A stretch of DNA of 39,647 nt, from assembly GCA_964433135.1 (NCBI GenBank), contig CAYSQW010000032.1, forward strand, positions 1 to 39,647, read 5' to 3'. Positions 6,782 to 15,608 of the stretch are shown here, piece after piece. The position numbers were made by a program, and so were the translations under genes. The notes beneath the pieces are model-generated. The model ran no database searches. It was not told the DNA's origin and saw only the letters and a program-made list of their open reading frames with translations. The DNA comes from CAYSQW01 sp964433135 (lineage in GTDB: Bacteria; Acidobacteriota; Aminicenantia; Aminicenantales; Aminicenantaceae). Position 1 is the stretch's first letter; every line of letters begins with the position of its first letter.

Positions 6782-8803
6782 TTACTCAGGCCCCTTCGAT
6801 TTTTCCAGCAATTTTAGAAATTGTTCCTCACTCATCAGGGAAAGTCCCAGTTCGCGTGCGCGCCGCATTTTGCTTCCGGGAGAATCGCCTACGATCACAT
6901 GGGTCGTCCGCCCGCTGACCGAAGAGGAGACGGTTCCTCCCCGGCTTTCGATGAGATCTCGGGCGGTTTCACGGGAAAGAGAAATAAGCTTTCCCGTCAG
7001 TACGAAACGGTGACCCGAAAAAGGTTTTTCCCCGTCGTCCGCCGCCCCGGATCTTGAAATTTTGAGTCCTGCCTGGTTCAGGCGTCGGATCAGCTCCCGG
7101 TTCTCCGGCTGCTTGAAAAAAAACACCACCCCGTCCGCCACCTTGTCGCCGACATCTTCGATGGCGACCAGTTCTTCACGGGAAGCGGAGGAAAGCGCTT
7201 CCAGCGCGCGGAAATGGGATGCCAGGATTTGAGCCGTCCGCTCTCCAACATATCGGATGCCCAGGGCATAGATCAGGCGTGCCGTATCGTTTTGTTTGGA
7301 TTTTTCGATTTCATCGAGCAGATTCCGGGAACTCTTCTCTCCCATTCGATCTAGGGCTTTAAGGTCTTCCATCTTCAGGGCGTAGAGATCCGCGATGGTT
7401 TTAACCAGAGACTTCTCCGTGAGCTGCTCGACGAGCGCCGGGCCGAGTTCTTCGATATTCATCGCACGGCGGGATGAGAAATGGAGCAATGCTTGTTTTA
7501 ATTTTGCCGGACAGGAAGGATTGATGCAGCGGGAGATAACCTCATCTTCCGGTTTGAAGGCCGCCGAACCGCAAACGGGGCAGGAGCGAGGGAAGGCATA
7601 AATCTTTTCCCTGCCTGTACGTTTTTCCGTCAGCACGGAAACGATTTTTGGGATGACGTCTCCACTTCGTTCCAACAGAACGGTATCGCCGATGCGGATA
7701 TCCTTTCTGAGGATTTCTTCTTCATTGTGGAGTGTGACGCGGCTGATGGTGATTCCGGATAGTTCGACGGGCTCCAGATTGGCAACCGGCGTCAAGGCGC
7801 CTGTGCGACCCACTTGGATGCGAATGTCCTTAATCCGGGTTGTGGCCTGGCGAGCGGGGAATTTATAGGAAACGGCCCAGCGGGGAAATTTGGCTGTACT
7901 GCCGAGACGCTTCTGCTGAGAAACCGAGTTGACTTTTATCACGATTCCGTCCACATCGTAATCCAGCCCGTCCCTGCGATCCTTCCATTCCGCTTGAAAA
8001 TCCGATACCGCTTTCATATCGGAACAGAGCCGAGCCGCCGGATTGACTTTGAATCCCAACGCTTCCAAACGCCGCAGACTTTTTACCTGGGTGTCTTCTT
8101 CTTTTCCGTCGATGAAGAGGGAATAAAGAAAGACATCCAAACCGCGGGCGGCGACGATCCGAGGATCGAGCAGGCGTATGGATCCGGCCGCTGCGTTTCT
8201 TGGATTGGCGAAGGGCGTTTCTCCCAGAGTGCCGCGCCCCCGGTTCAAAGATTCGAAGGAGGTGAAGGGAAGGTAGATCTCGCCTCTGACCTCTACATTC
8301 CTTTTTTCCGGTATGCTGAGGGGCAGGCTTCGGATTGTTTTGACGTTGGGAGTGACGTCGTCTCCGCGGATCCCGTCTCCGCGGGTCACCGCGCGGAAGA
8401 AAAGTCCTTCCCGATACTCGATGCTGATGCTTAATCCGTCGATTTTCAATTCCGTGACGTATTCGACGGTTCGATTCGGGATGAGTTTCCTTACCCTTGC
8501 TTCAAATTCAAGCAGTTCCTCAGGGTTGTAGCAGTTATCCAGACTGAGCATGGGCCGACTGTGTTCGACTGTCGAGAAACCTTCCAGCGCCTGTTCTCCC
8601 ACCCGCTGGGTCGGGGAGTCGGGTGTGATGAGCTCGGGAAATCTCCGTTCCAGAGCCTGAAGCTCCTTCATGAGCATATCGAACTCGTAGTCGGAGATCA
8701 GGGGTTCGTTTTCCACATAATATTTTTTTTCGTGAAACAGGATGTCCCGCCGCAGTTTCAGTAGATTCTTTCGTACCTGTTTCAAGGAATCGTCGCCTGT
8801 CAT
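6782..8803 (-). CDS. ligA: NAD+-dependent DNA ligase LigA
   Basis: LigA seals nicks in duplex DNA during replication and repair, using NAD+ as adenylate donor. All parts of the family are present in order: domain Ia with YYVENEPLISDYEFD, the adenylation domain with active lysine K120 in TELKIDGLSIS, the OB fold with VGRTGALTPVANLEPV, a C4 zinc finger (CPVC, CINPSC), helix-hairpin-helix repeats (LGIRYVGERTAQ), and a C-terminal BRCT domain (FVLTGKLISLSRETA). The length of 673 residues is typical. The chosen ATG at 8803 follows GCGAGGAC; a longer frame to 8890 would add a 29-residue segment that overlaps the promoter. The gene is transcribed alone. Confidence 0.97.
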   Translation of the reverse strand: MTGDDSLKQVRKNLLKLRRDILFHEKKYYVENEPLISDYEFDMLMKELQALERRFPELITPDSPTQRVGEQALEGFSTVEHSRPMLSLDNCYNPEELLEFEARVRKLIPNRTVEYVTELKIDGLSISIEYREGLFFRAVTRGDGIRGDDVTPNVKTIRSLPLSIPEKRNVEVRGEIYLPFTSFESLNRGRGTLGETPFANPRNAAAGSIRLLDPRIVAARGLDVFLYSLFIDGKEEDTQVKSLRRLEALGFKVNPAARLCSDMKAVSDFQAEWKDRRDGLDYDVDGIVIKVNSVSQQKRLGSTAKFPRWAVSYKFPARQATTRIKDIRIQVGRTGALTPVANLEPVELSGITISRVTLHNEEEILRKDIRIGDTVLLERSGDVIPKIVSVLTEKRTGREKIYAFPRSCPVCGSAAFKPEDEVISRCINPSCPAKLKQALLHFSSRRAMNIEELGPALVEQLTEKSLVKTIADLYALKMEDLKALDRMGEKSSRNLLDEIEKSKQNDTARLIYALGIRYVGERTAQILASHFRALEALSSASREELVAIEDVGDKVADGVVFFFKQPENRELIRRLNQAGLKISRSGAADDGEKPFSGHRFVLTGKLISLSRETARDLIESRGGTVSSSVSGRTTHVIVGDSPGSKMRRARELGLSLMSEEQFLKLLEKSKGPE

Positions 8804-8861
8804 CGATGTGTCCTCGCAAAGAGATCCGGCCGGTTTTCTTCTCTTCCGCCGGTCAGTTCGG

Positions 8862-8890
8862 ATGATATCGCAGATCGGAAAAAAGTTCAA
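8862..8890 (-). promoter_or_regulatory. Sigma70-type promoter for ligA
   Basis: On the minus strand, TTGAAC (8885-8890), a 17-bp spacer and TATCAT (8862-8867) precede the ligA ATG at 8803 by about 50 bases of leader. Confidence 0.6.
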
Positions 8891-8938
8891 ACCAAGGCCC
8901 CGTCATGGGGGAAAATGGGGGATTCTGATGAGGCAGGG

Positions 8939-8967
8939 AAAAAAAGGAGGGGATTGCTCCCCTCCTT
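8939..8967 (-). terminator. Rho-independent terminator of the exported TPR gene
   Basis: A perfect nine-bp stem (8944-8952 with 8959-8967) has a six-base loop. On the minus strand it continues directly into seven T residues (8939-8945). It lies 65 bases after the stop of the TPR gene and insulates ligA. Confidence 0.85.
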
Positions 8968-9032
8968 GGATATGCTGATATCTATATCAATAAAAAAAGT
9001 TCTATCGGTTGAAATCCGGATGAAACCGGATA

Positions 9033-10211
9033 TCAGCTGATTCCCAGCTGCTGTTTGGACTGTTCGATCAACTTATTGAATTTTTCCAAAGCCGCCTGTT
9101 GATCCTGCTGGATTTCATCGATCTGCATCTGCAGGGTCTCGATCTCGAATAGCATGTCTTCCATGTCTTTTTTCTCATCATCCGTAAGATTGTCTTCGTC
9201 TTTTTCTCCGAATTTCTTGTTGAAGGCGTTGGTCTGTTCCTCGAGCGCTTTGGCGGCATCGTTCAGCTCTTTGACTTTTTCGTTGTAGTTCTTATCGCTG
9301 GTGAAAAACAGGCTTTGGGCCATGGACATCGCCTGCTTGGAATAGTTTTCTGAAAGATGACTTGCTCCCAGCAGATATGTGATGGCCTCGTTTCCCAGGG
9401 CGGGGTTGGTTTTTGCCTGCTCCGTCAGGATGATGCCGATGTTGTAGGCCAATTCTCCGTTCTTCTGTTTCTCGAAGGCGGTTTTGTAGTACTTCAAGGC
9501 CTCGTCCTTTTTTCCGCTCCGGTGAAGAGATTTGGCCAGGAATGCGCAGTACCCGAATTCTTTGGTGGCGTCATAGGCTGCCCTGAAAACGATGGCGGCG
9601 TTGGCATAAGATTTTTTATCGTATAGAGATTTTCCGAGCTTCGCAAGGCCGCCGATGACCTGCTTGTTCTTCAAGAGACTGTAGGCGCTTTTATAGGCTC
9701 CCACAGCGCCGTTGATATCGTCGGCTTTTTCCATGGCTTGTGCCTGTACGTAGAAAGCGGCACCCGCGGCCTGGTCCCACTGTTTGGGATTGGCGCCTTC
9801 TTTGGTTTTATTGGCTTTTGCCACCTGGACGGCCTGAGCGGCATAGGTCTTGGCTTTCTCGAGGTTTTTGCCGAGCTGGCTGTAAAGTCCTGAAACGGCG
9901 ATGAGGATCTGGTATTTGGTGAGGTCGTCGAGGCTGCCGAGAGCGAGGGCCTTTTCTCCATGTTCGATGGATTCTTCCGGAGATTTTCCAGGATAGGCGA
10001 GAAGACAGAGCTGCGCATTGGCAAAGTTTTCGTATTGGGTTCCTTGGCCGGCGTAGGTGTTGATGTAATCCTTAAGCAGTTGGGCTTTCTGTCCCGGATC
10101 TGCGGTGGTTACGGCTTTAATGTAGGCTTGGTTGGCTTCACTTTCCTGAGCGGGTAAGGAAGATATCAGGAAGAATGCGCACAAACAGGCGATAAATAGA
10201 GATTTTTTCAT
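9033..10211 (-). CDS. Exported TPR-repeat protein with C-terminal coiled coil
   Basis: The 392-residue product begins with a clear Sec signal peptide: two lysines, a hydrophobic core, and a probable cleavage after SSLPA near residue 21. Residues 25-300 carry degenerate TPR-like helical repeats, for example KSYANAAIVFRAAYDATKEFG and GKKDEALKYYKTAFEKQ. The last 90 residues are charged and glutamine-rich and should form a coiled coil. No catalytic motif is visible. TPR proteins of this kind scaffold envelope assemblies, but no partner is indicated. The ATG has a GAGAGGTAG site, and the gene has its own strong promoter and terminator, so it is an independent unit. Specific function unknown. Confidence 0.85.
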   Translation of the reverse strand: MKKSLFIACLCAFFLISSLPAQESEANQAYIKAVTTADPGQKAQLLKDYINTYAGQGTQYENFANAQLCLLAYPGKSPEESIEHGEKALALGSLDDLTKYQILIAVSGLYSQLGKNLEKAKTYAAQAVQVAKANKTKEGANPKQWDQAAGAAFYVQAQAMEKADDINGAVGAYKSAYSLLKNKQVIGGLAKLGKSLYDKKSYANAAIVFRAAYDATKEFGYCAFLAKSLHRSGKKDEALKYYKTAFEKQKNGELAYNIGIILTEQAKTNPALGNEAITYLLGASHLSENYSKQAMSMAQSLFFTSDKNYNEKVKELNDAAKALEEQTNAFNKKFGEKDEDNLTDDEKKDMEDMLFEIETLQMQIDEIQQDQQAALEKFNKLIEQSKQQLGIS

Positions 10212-10238
10212 GTTCTACCTCTCATCGTTAATTTTTGC

Positions 10239-10267
10239 ATAATATCGTGCATTCATAAAAATGTCAA
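10239..10267 (-). promoter_or_regulatory. Sigma70-type promoter for the exported TPR gene
   Basis: On the minus strand, a consensus TTGACA (10262-10267), a 17-bp spacer and TATTAT (10239-10244) lie 28 bases before the ATG at 10211. The signal is strong, suggesting an abundant product. Confidence 0.75.
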
Positions 10268-10620
10268 TATTCGACCTCTCGAAGGTTGAATCTTTTCATT
10301 CTCTATATGATGCGAAAAACGTGCCAAAAAATCCGAATCAGGCCGGCGAATACGTTCTCACGCTTTTTTTCCCCTGATAGGCGGGCGTTCCCAATGATGC
10401 TTCGCCATAATAAAGAGATATTATATATCAGCTTCTTATAAAGAGGTCAAGAAACACATCGCCGCATGTCGATGAAAAAAATGAAATTCACGGCTTTCAA
10501 ACCGGTAAGAATCTCCGGTCGTTATTCTGTTCACATGCGGGTGCCCGCGTGGATGCGAGGGCTGGGGATATTCCCGGAGGAAGCTTGGACTTTTTCGGGG
10601 ACATCACATAGAATATCATC
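10268..10620. other. Intergenic region before murB
   Basis: About 350 bases between the divergent TPR-gene promoter and murB. It contains an AT-rich stretch near 10410-10445 that could hold a murB promoter, though no convincing -35/-10 pair was found. It also contains the small frame described separately. No ribosome-binding sequence lies directly before the murB ATG. No repeats or RNA gene were recognised. Confidence 0.5.
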
Positions 10621-10624
10621 ATGA
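10466..10624 (+). CDS. Possible 52-codon leader frame coupled to murB
   Basis: ATG at 10466 (or 10472) opens a 52-residue basic peptide beginning MSMKKMKFTAFKPV, whose TGA stop overlaps the murB ATG (ATGAATG at 10621-10627). MurB has no ribosome-binding site of its own, so translational coupling through this frame would explain its initiation. The peptide has no recognised family and no strong ribosome site, so it may be chance. Confidence 0.2.
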   Translation: MSMKKMKFTAFKPVRISGRYSVHMRVPAWMRGLGIFPEEAWTFSGTSHRISS

Positions 10625-11580
10625 ATGCTTCAGCACGGAACCTTGTTTCCCTGTTTCGGGAAGATGTCGATAAAAAACTGGAAATGTCCGTGCCGCTTTC
10701 TCTGCACACGCATTTCCGGATCGGAGGCCCGGCCGACTTTTTTTTTCAGGCCGCAACCGTGCATGAGCTCATGGGCGCGGTTCTTTTTGCGCGTCGTCTC
10801 GGTCTTCCGCATTTCATTCTCGGGGGCGGCTACAACCTGCTTTGCGACGACCTGGGTTATCGCGGCCTCATTATAAAAAATACATCCGCGAAGATCTCTC
10901 ATAACGCCGAATCCGAGTTGGCCGTCGATTCAGGCGTCCGGCTTCCGGATTTGATGCGCTATTGTACGGATCATGGAATCGGCGGCCTGGAATTTTTAGC
11001 CGGGATTCCCGGTACGGCGGGAGGGGCCGTATTCGGAAATGCCGGCGCCTTCAACCGGGACATCGGGTGTATGGTTTCCGGAGTAACGGTGCTCGATCCG
11101 GCTGGAGACCGGCTGCGTTACTCGCAGAATGAGATGGAATTCGGCTATCGCACCAGCCGTTTGAAGCGAGAACCACGGGTCGTCTTGGAGATTTCTTTGC
11201 GCGGGAATCCGGAAGAGCCGGAGCGGATTGAGGCGCGGATAAGGGATAATCTCAGGAAAAGAACCGACCGTCATCCGCCCATGGGTGTTGCCTGTGCGGG
11301 CAGTTATTTCAAGAACCCTCTCCAACCTGATGGGAGCAAAGTTCCCGCCGCCTGCCTGCTGGAGGAAATCGGAGCCAAACAGCTGAAGGTGGGAGACGCC
11401 GGGGTCTATTCCCGTCATTCCAATTTTATCATCAACCTGGGAACGGCCCGCGCGGAAGACGTTCGTCTTCTCGCCGAGGAGTTGAAAAATCGGGTGAAGG
11501 ATCGTTACGGCATCGAGTTGGAGGAGGAGGTTATTTTCCTTTCAGCAGACTCTCCAGGGCTTCCGCCTTTTCCGGGTTGA
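10621..11580 (+). CDS. murB: UDP-N-acetylenolpyruvoylglucosamine reductase MurB
   Basis: MurB is a cytoplasmic FAD enzyme that reduces the enolpyruvyl group with NADPH to give UDP-MurNAc, the second committed step of peptidoglycan synthesis. The FAD-binding part shows HFRIGGPADFFF, ILGGGYNLLCDD and GLEFLAGIPGTAGGAVFGNAGAF. The substrate domain has the catalytic serine in AGSYFKNP and the late glutamate in ELEEEV. Tyrosine replaces the usual serine of the GGGSNLL motif. The length of 319 residues is normal. The C-terminus is extended by about 15 residues past the usual end, so the gene overlaps the convergent DUF2520 gene by 50 bases. No ribosome site precedes the ATG. Confidence 0.95.
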   Translation: MNASARNLVSLFREDVDKKLEMSVPLSLHTHFRIGGPADFFFQAATVHELMGAVLFARRLGLPHFILGGGYNLLCDDLGYRGLIIKNTSAKISHNAESELAVDSGVRLPDLMRYCTDHGIGGLEFLAGIPGTAGGAVFGNAGAFNRDIGCMVSGVTVLDPAGDRLRYSQNEMEFGYRTSRLKREPRVVLEISLRGNPEEPERIEARIRDNLRKRTDRHPPMGVACAGSYFKNPLQPDGSKVPAACLLEEIGAKQLKVGDAGVYSRHSNFIINLGTARAEDVRLLAEELKNRVKDRYGIELEEEVIFLSADSPGLPPFPG

Positions 11581-12403
11581 GGGCTTTTTCCAAGCGAATC
11601 CATTCCAGTGCCAGCCGGGAAAGCCGCCGATATACAGCGGCGGCGGCCGGAGCCTTCTCCAGTGCTTTCAAATGGGCGGCGACGGAATCGATATCCCCTC
11701 TTTTCAGCGGCCCCGTAAGGCTGGCCTTCGGGCCGGATTCCGTCATGTTCTTCAATGTCCCTCGGATGAGGGGCGTAAGCGCCGCGAATGCGGACGCGGA
11801 TTCCATCCCGGTTTCTTTGAGGAGTTCTACCGCCAGGCCGGTCAGGGAGACGAATAGATTGCTGGCTATGCTGCAGGCGGCATGGTAGAGAGGTTTTTCT
11901 TTCGGATCCAGGATGAGAACACGGCCGCCCAGCATTTCTACGAGACAGCGTGCCTGATCCAGGGCTTTCGAATCCCCCTCGATCCCAAAAGTGATACCGC
12001 GGAATGATTCGGGGCCGCCGTCCTTTCCTGCAAAGGACTGGATCGGATGAACCGAAGCGGTCCGGGCGCCCTGCTGACGGAGGGGAGCAAGCAGGGCCGC
12101 GCTGTGGAGACCGCTGCAGTGGAATACCGTTTTTTTCTCCCACCGGATCCGGGCGTTCCGTAGTTGATCGACAACGGCGGTCAGGGAATCATCCGGGACC
12201 GTAAGGATGATGAGATCTGCCATTCCGGCCGCCGCCTGCGTATGGGTGATCACGATATCGGCGTCATCGAGCAGGGCGAGGCTTTCCCGGGCCGCTTCGG
12301 GTGAACTGTCGGAGATGGTCTTGATCGGGATACCATATCGATGCAGAGCGCGTCCCAGGGAGGTGCCCAGTTTTCCCGTTCCGATGATCCCGATGGTTTT
12401 CAT
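11531..12403 (-). CDS. Rossmann-like / DUF2520 domain protein
   Basis: The 290-residue protein starts with a dinucleotide-binding Rossmann fold (IGIIGTGKLGTSLGRAL, residues 4-20) and the strand LIILTVPDDSL. The C-terminal half matches the DUF2520 pattern, with SVHPIQSFAG, YHAACSIASNLFV and LTGPLKRGDIDSVAAHL. The overall architecture resembles ketopantoate reductase and 6-phosphogluconate dehydrogenase-type oxidoreductases, so an NAD(P)-dependent reaction is likely, but the substrate is not known. Its ATG overlaps the stop of the upstream NYN gene by four bases, showing translational coupling. The 3' end overlaps murB on the other strand by 50 bases. Confidence 0.88.
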   Translation of the reverse strand: MKTIGIIGTGKLGTSLGRALHRYGIPIKTISDSSPEAARESLALLDDADIVITHTQAAAGMADLIILTVPDDSLTAVVDQLRNARIRWEKKTVFHCSGLHSAALLAPLRQQGARTASVHPIQSFAGKDGGPESFRGITFGIEGDSKALDQARCLVEMLGGRVLILDPKEKPLYHAACSIASNLFVSLTGLAVELLKETGMESASAFAALTPLIRGTLKNMTESGPKASLTGPLKRGDIDSVAAHLKALEKAPAAAAVYRRLSRLALEWIRLEKALNPEKAEALESLLKGK

Positions 12404-12879
12404 GGTTTTCGAGTCAGGAGATCCGAAAGCAGATCGATTTCCAATTGACTCGGCGCATCCACGTTTTTTTCCATTTCGCGCCTTTTTCTGTTTATTTTCA
12501 AAACGTCCCGCAGCTGCCGGTTGAATTCCGGACAGCTCAGAACCTGGGCACCCTTCGAATGCGCGAACGCCTGGAGCTCACGATCTGAACTGACGACGAA
12601 GAAACGGCGGAAATCTTTCTGACGCGTGACGATGGCTTTGATGACGTCGTCCGCGGACTGTTCACGCTCCGGGTAAATCAGCAGCAGAGGTTTGTTTCCG
12701 GAAGATTTTACTTTCAAGTCGGGATCGGGAGGGCCGTCGAAGACCAACAGGACCTTGGTGCGTCTGATACGGCGGAATATCTGCAGTTTTGCCAGCAGGC
12801 GTCTTCGGCCTTCGGGATCATTCAGGTTTTGAGGATCTTCATAGCCGATGAAGTTGTTGCCGTCGATAAGATATGCCAT
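12400..12879 (-). CDS. YacP-like NYN-domain protein, putative RNase
   Basis: A 159-residue PIN-like protein of the YacP/Rae1 group. The acidic residues expected to bind metal are visible in YLIDGNNFIG, LVFDGPPDPD, SADDVIK and VSSDRELQAFA. In Bacillus subtilis the homologue Rae1 is a ribosome-associated endoribonuclease, and a similar role is possible here. It lies directly upstream of the DUF2520 gene with a four-base overlap, and 78 bases downstream of the UPF0173 hydrolase gene, in a minus-strand series that begins at murA. Confidence 0.85.
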   Translation of the reverse strand: MAYLIDGNNFIGYEDPQNLNDPEGRRRLLAKLQIFRRIRRTKVLLVFDGPPDPDLKVKSSGNKPLLLIYPEREQSADDVIKAIVTRQKDFRRFFVVSSDRELQAFAHSKGAQVLSCPEFNRQLRDVLKINRKRREMEKNVDAPSQLEIDLLSDLLTRKP

Positions 12880-12957
12880 ATATGCTGCCTGTCGGCTCCC
12901 GTCGCTCGTTCTTGAAGGCGCGATTCTCCCTGGTGGTGCTCCACTTGCAGGAACGCG

Positions 12958-13611
12958 TTACAGCCGGGTGGATTCCCCCGGCTTGAGGATAATGACCTCC
13001 GCCTGGCTGCCGACGAGTTGTTTAAACTCTTCGGGATCCGTGTCGACGAGCGGGAAGGTCCCATAGTGGATGGGGACGACCCTTTTTGTCCGGCAGAATT
13101 CGACGGCTTTGGCGGCGGATCGAACGCCCATTGTATAGCGGTCTCCGATGGGAAGAAAACTCAGGTCGGGATGAAAAAACTCCCCTACCAGCTTCATGTC
13201 GTAGGTCAATCCGGTATCGCCGGCATGGTAGAGGGACTTTCCGTCCAGTTCGATAACCACTCCCGTCGGATCTCCTTTGTCCGCGGAGTGAAGGGCTTGG
13301 ACCATGTTTACGGTGACGCCGCGTGTTTGCACCGTGCCGCCGATATTCATCCCTTCGGCCGTGATTCCTTGATTTTGTCCCTCGACCGCGATTTCGTGAA
13401 TAGCGACAAGCGTTGCGCCGGTTCGTTTGCATATGGGGAAAGCGTCTCCCAGATGGTCTCCGTGATCGTGAGTGACCACGACGACATCGGCCTTATCGAT
13501 CGTATCCGGTGTGACAGCCGCAGCCGGATTTCCGGTCAGGAAAGGATCGATGAAAACGATTTTGGACCCGACGATCTTTACCGCCGAATGCCCCAGCCAT
13601 GTGATTTCCAT
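12958..13611 (-). CDS. UPF0173-type metal-dependent hydrolase (metallo-beta-lactamase fold)
   Basis: The 217-residue protein has the fold's metal signature THDHGDH at residues 47-53, the conserved start MEITWLGHSAVKI, the aspartate of YHAGDTGLT and the final histidine in VVPIHYGTFPL. The UPF0173 family is widespread and related to UlaG-type lactonases, but its substrate is generally unknown. The ATG at 13611 follows an AGGAGGTAGG site. It lies between the HIT gene (86-bp gap) and the NYN gene (78-bp gap); whether these share one transcript is uncertain. Confidence 0.9.
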   Translation of the reverse strand: MEITWLGHSAVKIVGSKIVFIDPFLTGNPAAAVTPDTIDKADVVVVTHDHGDHLGDAFPICKRTGATLVAIHEIAVEGQNQGITAEGMNIGGTVQTRGVTVNMVQALHSADKGDPTGVVIELDGKSLYHAGDTGLTYDMKLVGEFFHPDLSFLPIGDRYTMGVRSAAKAVEFCRTKRVVPIHYGTFPLVDTDPEEFKQLVGSQAEVIILKPGESTRL

Positions 13612-13697
13612 ATCCTACCTCCTTTCGAGTGCCCTCGTTTACAGGGGGCTCGTTGAAGAAACTTTCCGGTTTCAGCGGATTCCGGGTACCGCTAATA

Positions 13698-14042
13698 TCA
13701 TCCGGGGGGCCAGGTCATTCGCCTCCCGCCCAGCAGATGGAAGTGGATGTGAAAGACTTCCTGGCCGGAATCTTTTTCCGTGTTGAGAACGATTCTATAT
13801 CCCCGCTCCCCAAGCCCCTTCTCCCGTGCGATCCGTTTCGCAAGGATCAGGATACGGCCGAGGATTTCTCTTTTTTCTTCGGGGACATCGTTCAAAGAAG
13901 CGAAATGTTCCTTGGGGATGATCAGAATGTGAACGGGCGCCTGGGGATTGATATCTTCAAAGGCGAAAACATCTTCGTCCTCATAAACCGTACGAGCCGG
14001 GATCTCATGTTTGACGATTTTGCAGAAAAGGCAGTTAGTCAT
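13698..14042 (-). CDS. HIT-family nucleotide hydrolase (HINT-like)
   Basis: A 114-residue HIT protein with the catalytic HxHxHxx triad HIHFHLL (H98, H100, H102) and the N-terminal zinc-binding pair CLFC (C4, C7), followed by KIVKHEIPAR and INPQAPVHILIIPKEH. HINT-type enzymes hydrolyse AMP-lysine and other adenosine phosphoramidates, and the cellular substrate is rarely known. The ATG at 14042 is preceded by a GGGAGGATAT site, whereas the longer frame to 14171 runs into murA and has no family similarity before this point. It starts 40 bases after the murA stop and probably shares its transcript. Confidence 0.94.
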   Translation of the reverse strand: MTNCLFCKIVKHEIPARTVYEDEDVFAFEDINPQAPVHILIIPKEHFASLNDVPEEKREILGRILILAKRIAREKGLGERGYRIVLNTEKDSGQEVFHIHFHLLGGRRMTWPPG

Positions 14043-14082
14043 ATATCCTCCCCTCTTCGGTGCACCGGAGTGCGATACCGCG

Positions 14083-15345
14083 CTATATCTCGATCCTTTG
14101 GATCGATGCACCGAGGTCCCGAAACTTGTTTTCGATATTTTCGTAGCCGCGGTCCAGGTGTTCCACTTCATTGATGACCGTTTCTCCGCCGGCGATCATT
14201 CCCGCCAGCACAAGCGAGGCGGCGGCGCGCAGGTCGGTGGCCGTGGTCTCGGCGCCGGAAAGCGGCGTTTTGCCTCTTACGATCGCCTTGTCGCCGGAAA
14301 CCTCGATATTGGCTCCGAACCGCTGCAATTCGTTGACGTGGGCGAAGCGCCGGTCAAAAATTGTTTCCGTGATGATCGAGGTGCCTTCCGCCTGTGTCAT
14401 GAGGACGGTGAAGGGAGCCTGCATATCGGTTGGAAATCCGGGATAGGGCGAAGTGGTGACATCCTGAGGTTTGATTTCCGGACTGCCGAAAATCCGCAAG
14501 GTGGTCGCATTTATTTGATCGATGCGGGCTCCCGACAGGCGCAGCTTTCCGATGATGGTATCGAGGTGAGCGGGAAGAACTCCGGTTAGCATGATATCAG
14601 CCCCGGGCAGGGTGCCGGCTATCAGAAACGTGCCGGCTTCGATCCGATCGGGAATGATTTCATACTCGGTGCCGCCCAGACGATCGACTCCCCGGATCAG
14701 GATGGTTTCTTCACCGATGCCGTCAATTTTTGCTCCCATCTTTTCCAGAAGCGAACAGAGCGCGATCACTTCCGGTTCGCACGAACAGTTCTTAAGGATG
14801 GTTTCCCCATGAGATAAGCAGGCCGCCATAACAATATTTTCCGTCCCGCCGACGGTTTTCTTTTCGAACTGGATTTCCGTGCCGATGAGCTTATCGGATT
14901 CAGCTTTGATGTAGCCGTGCTCCAACTCAATCGCGGCGCCCAGTTTCTCGAATCCGTGCGTGTGCAGGTCCGTGGGGCGCGAGCCGATGGCGCAACCTCC
15001 CGGCAGAGCGACGAAGGCTTTTCCATGGCGGGCCAGAAGTGGACCCAGCACCAAAATGGACGCCCGCATTGCGCTCACCAATTCGTAGGAGGCTTCCTGG
15101 GAACGGATTTTCCGGGTCTGAATTGTGAGGGAATTGCCTTTGAGATGGTATTCGGCCCCCAGCTCTTCCATGAGGGTCAGAATGGTGAAAACATCCTTAA
15201 CCCGGGGAACATTCTTCAGATGGATCGGTTCCTCCGTAAGCAGCGATGCGGTGATGGCCGGAAGGACGGCATTCTTGGCGCCGCTTATCTGGACGGCGCC
15301 CTGAAGCCGAAGGCTCGGGTTCCCCTGTATCCTGATCTTTTCCAT
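14083..15345 (-). CDS. murA: UDP-N-acetylglucosamine 1-carboxyvinyltransferase MurA
   Basis: MurA transfers enolpyruvate from PEP to UDP-GlcNAc, the first committed step of peptidoglycan synthesis and the target of fosfomycin. The 420-residue protein has K24 in ISGAKNA, the loop cysteine C118 in LPGGCAIGSRP (the fosfomycin-sensitive form), IPDRIEAGTFLIAG, and the C-terminal DLRAAASLVLAGM and HLDRGYENIENK. It acts in the same pathway as murB, which lies 2.5 kb away on the other strand. The start is fixed by the conserved N-terminus, but no ribosome site is seen before the ATG. A TATTAT about 12 bases upstream could be a -10 giving a very short leader. Confidence 0.97.
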   Translation of the reverse strand: MEKIRIQGNPSLRLQGAVQISGAKNAVLPAITASLLTEEPIHLKNVPRVKDVFTILTLMEELGAEYHLKGNSLTIQTRKIRSQEASYELVSAMRASILVLGPLLARHGKAFVALPGGCAIGSRPTDLHTHGFEKLGAAIELEHGYIKAESDKLIGTEIQFEKKTVGGTENIVMAACLSHGETILKNCSCEPEVIALCSLLEKMGAKIDGIGEETILIRGVDRLGGTEYEIIPDRIEAGTFLIAGTLPGADIMLTGVLPAHLDTIIGKLRLSGARIDQINATTLRIFGSPEIKPQDVTTSPYPGFPTDMQAPFTVLMTQAEGTSIITETIFDRRFAHVNELQRFGANIEVSGDKAIVRGKTPLSGAETTATDLRAAASLVLAGMIAGGETVINEVEHLDRGYENIENKFRDLGASIQRIEI

Positions 15346-15608
15346 GGAAACCGATTGTAGAATAATATCTTCGAAAATTCAAATGAATCCGGAACCGCTT
15401 CATGACGAAGATCTTAAACGACCGAATGTTTTCATTATACCTTGCGGGAGGTTTCCGGGAGGAACCCCCCCGTATATTGCATTGGCGGGGCCGGGATCAA
15501 CTTGACTAATAAAAACCGCTGTGTTAATTGAAAAGGTGAAGGCTTCCGGAATGATCTTTTTCGACCCGGCGCCCGATCTGGGATTTTTTCAATCAACGGA
15601 GGAATACG

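Noticed and set aside
8804..8890. N-terminal extension of LigA to 8890
   Set aside because: It overlaps the promoter boxes and adds residues absent from the family; ATG 8803 has a ribosome site.
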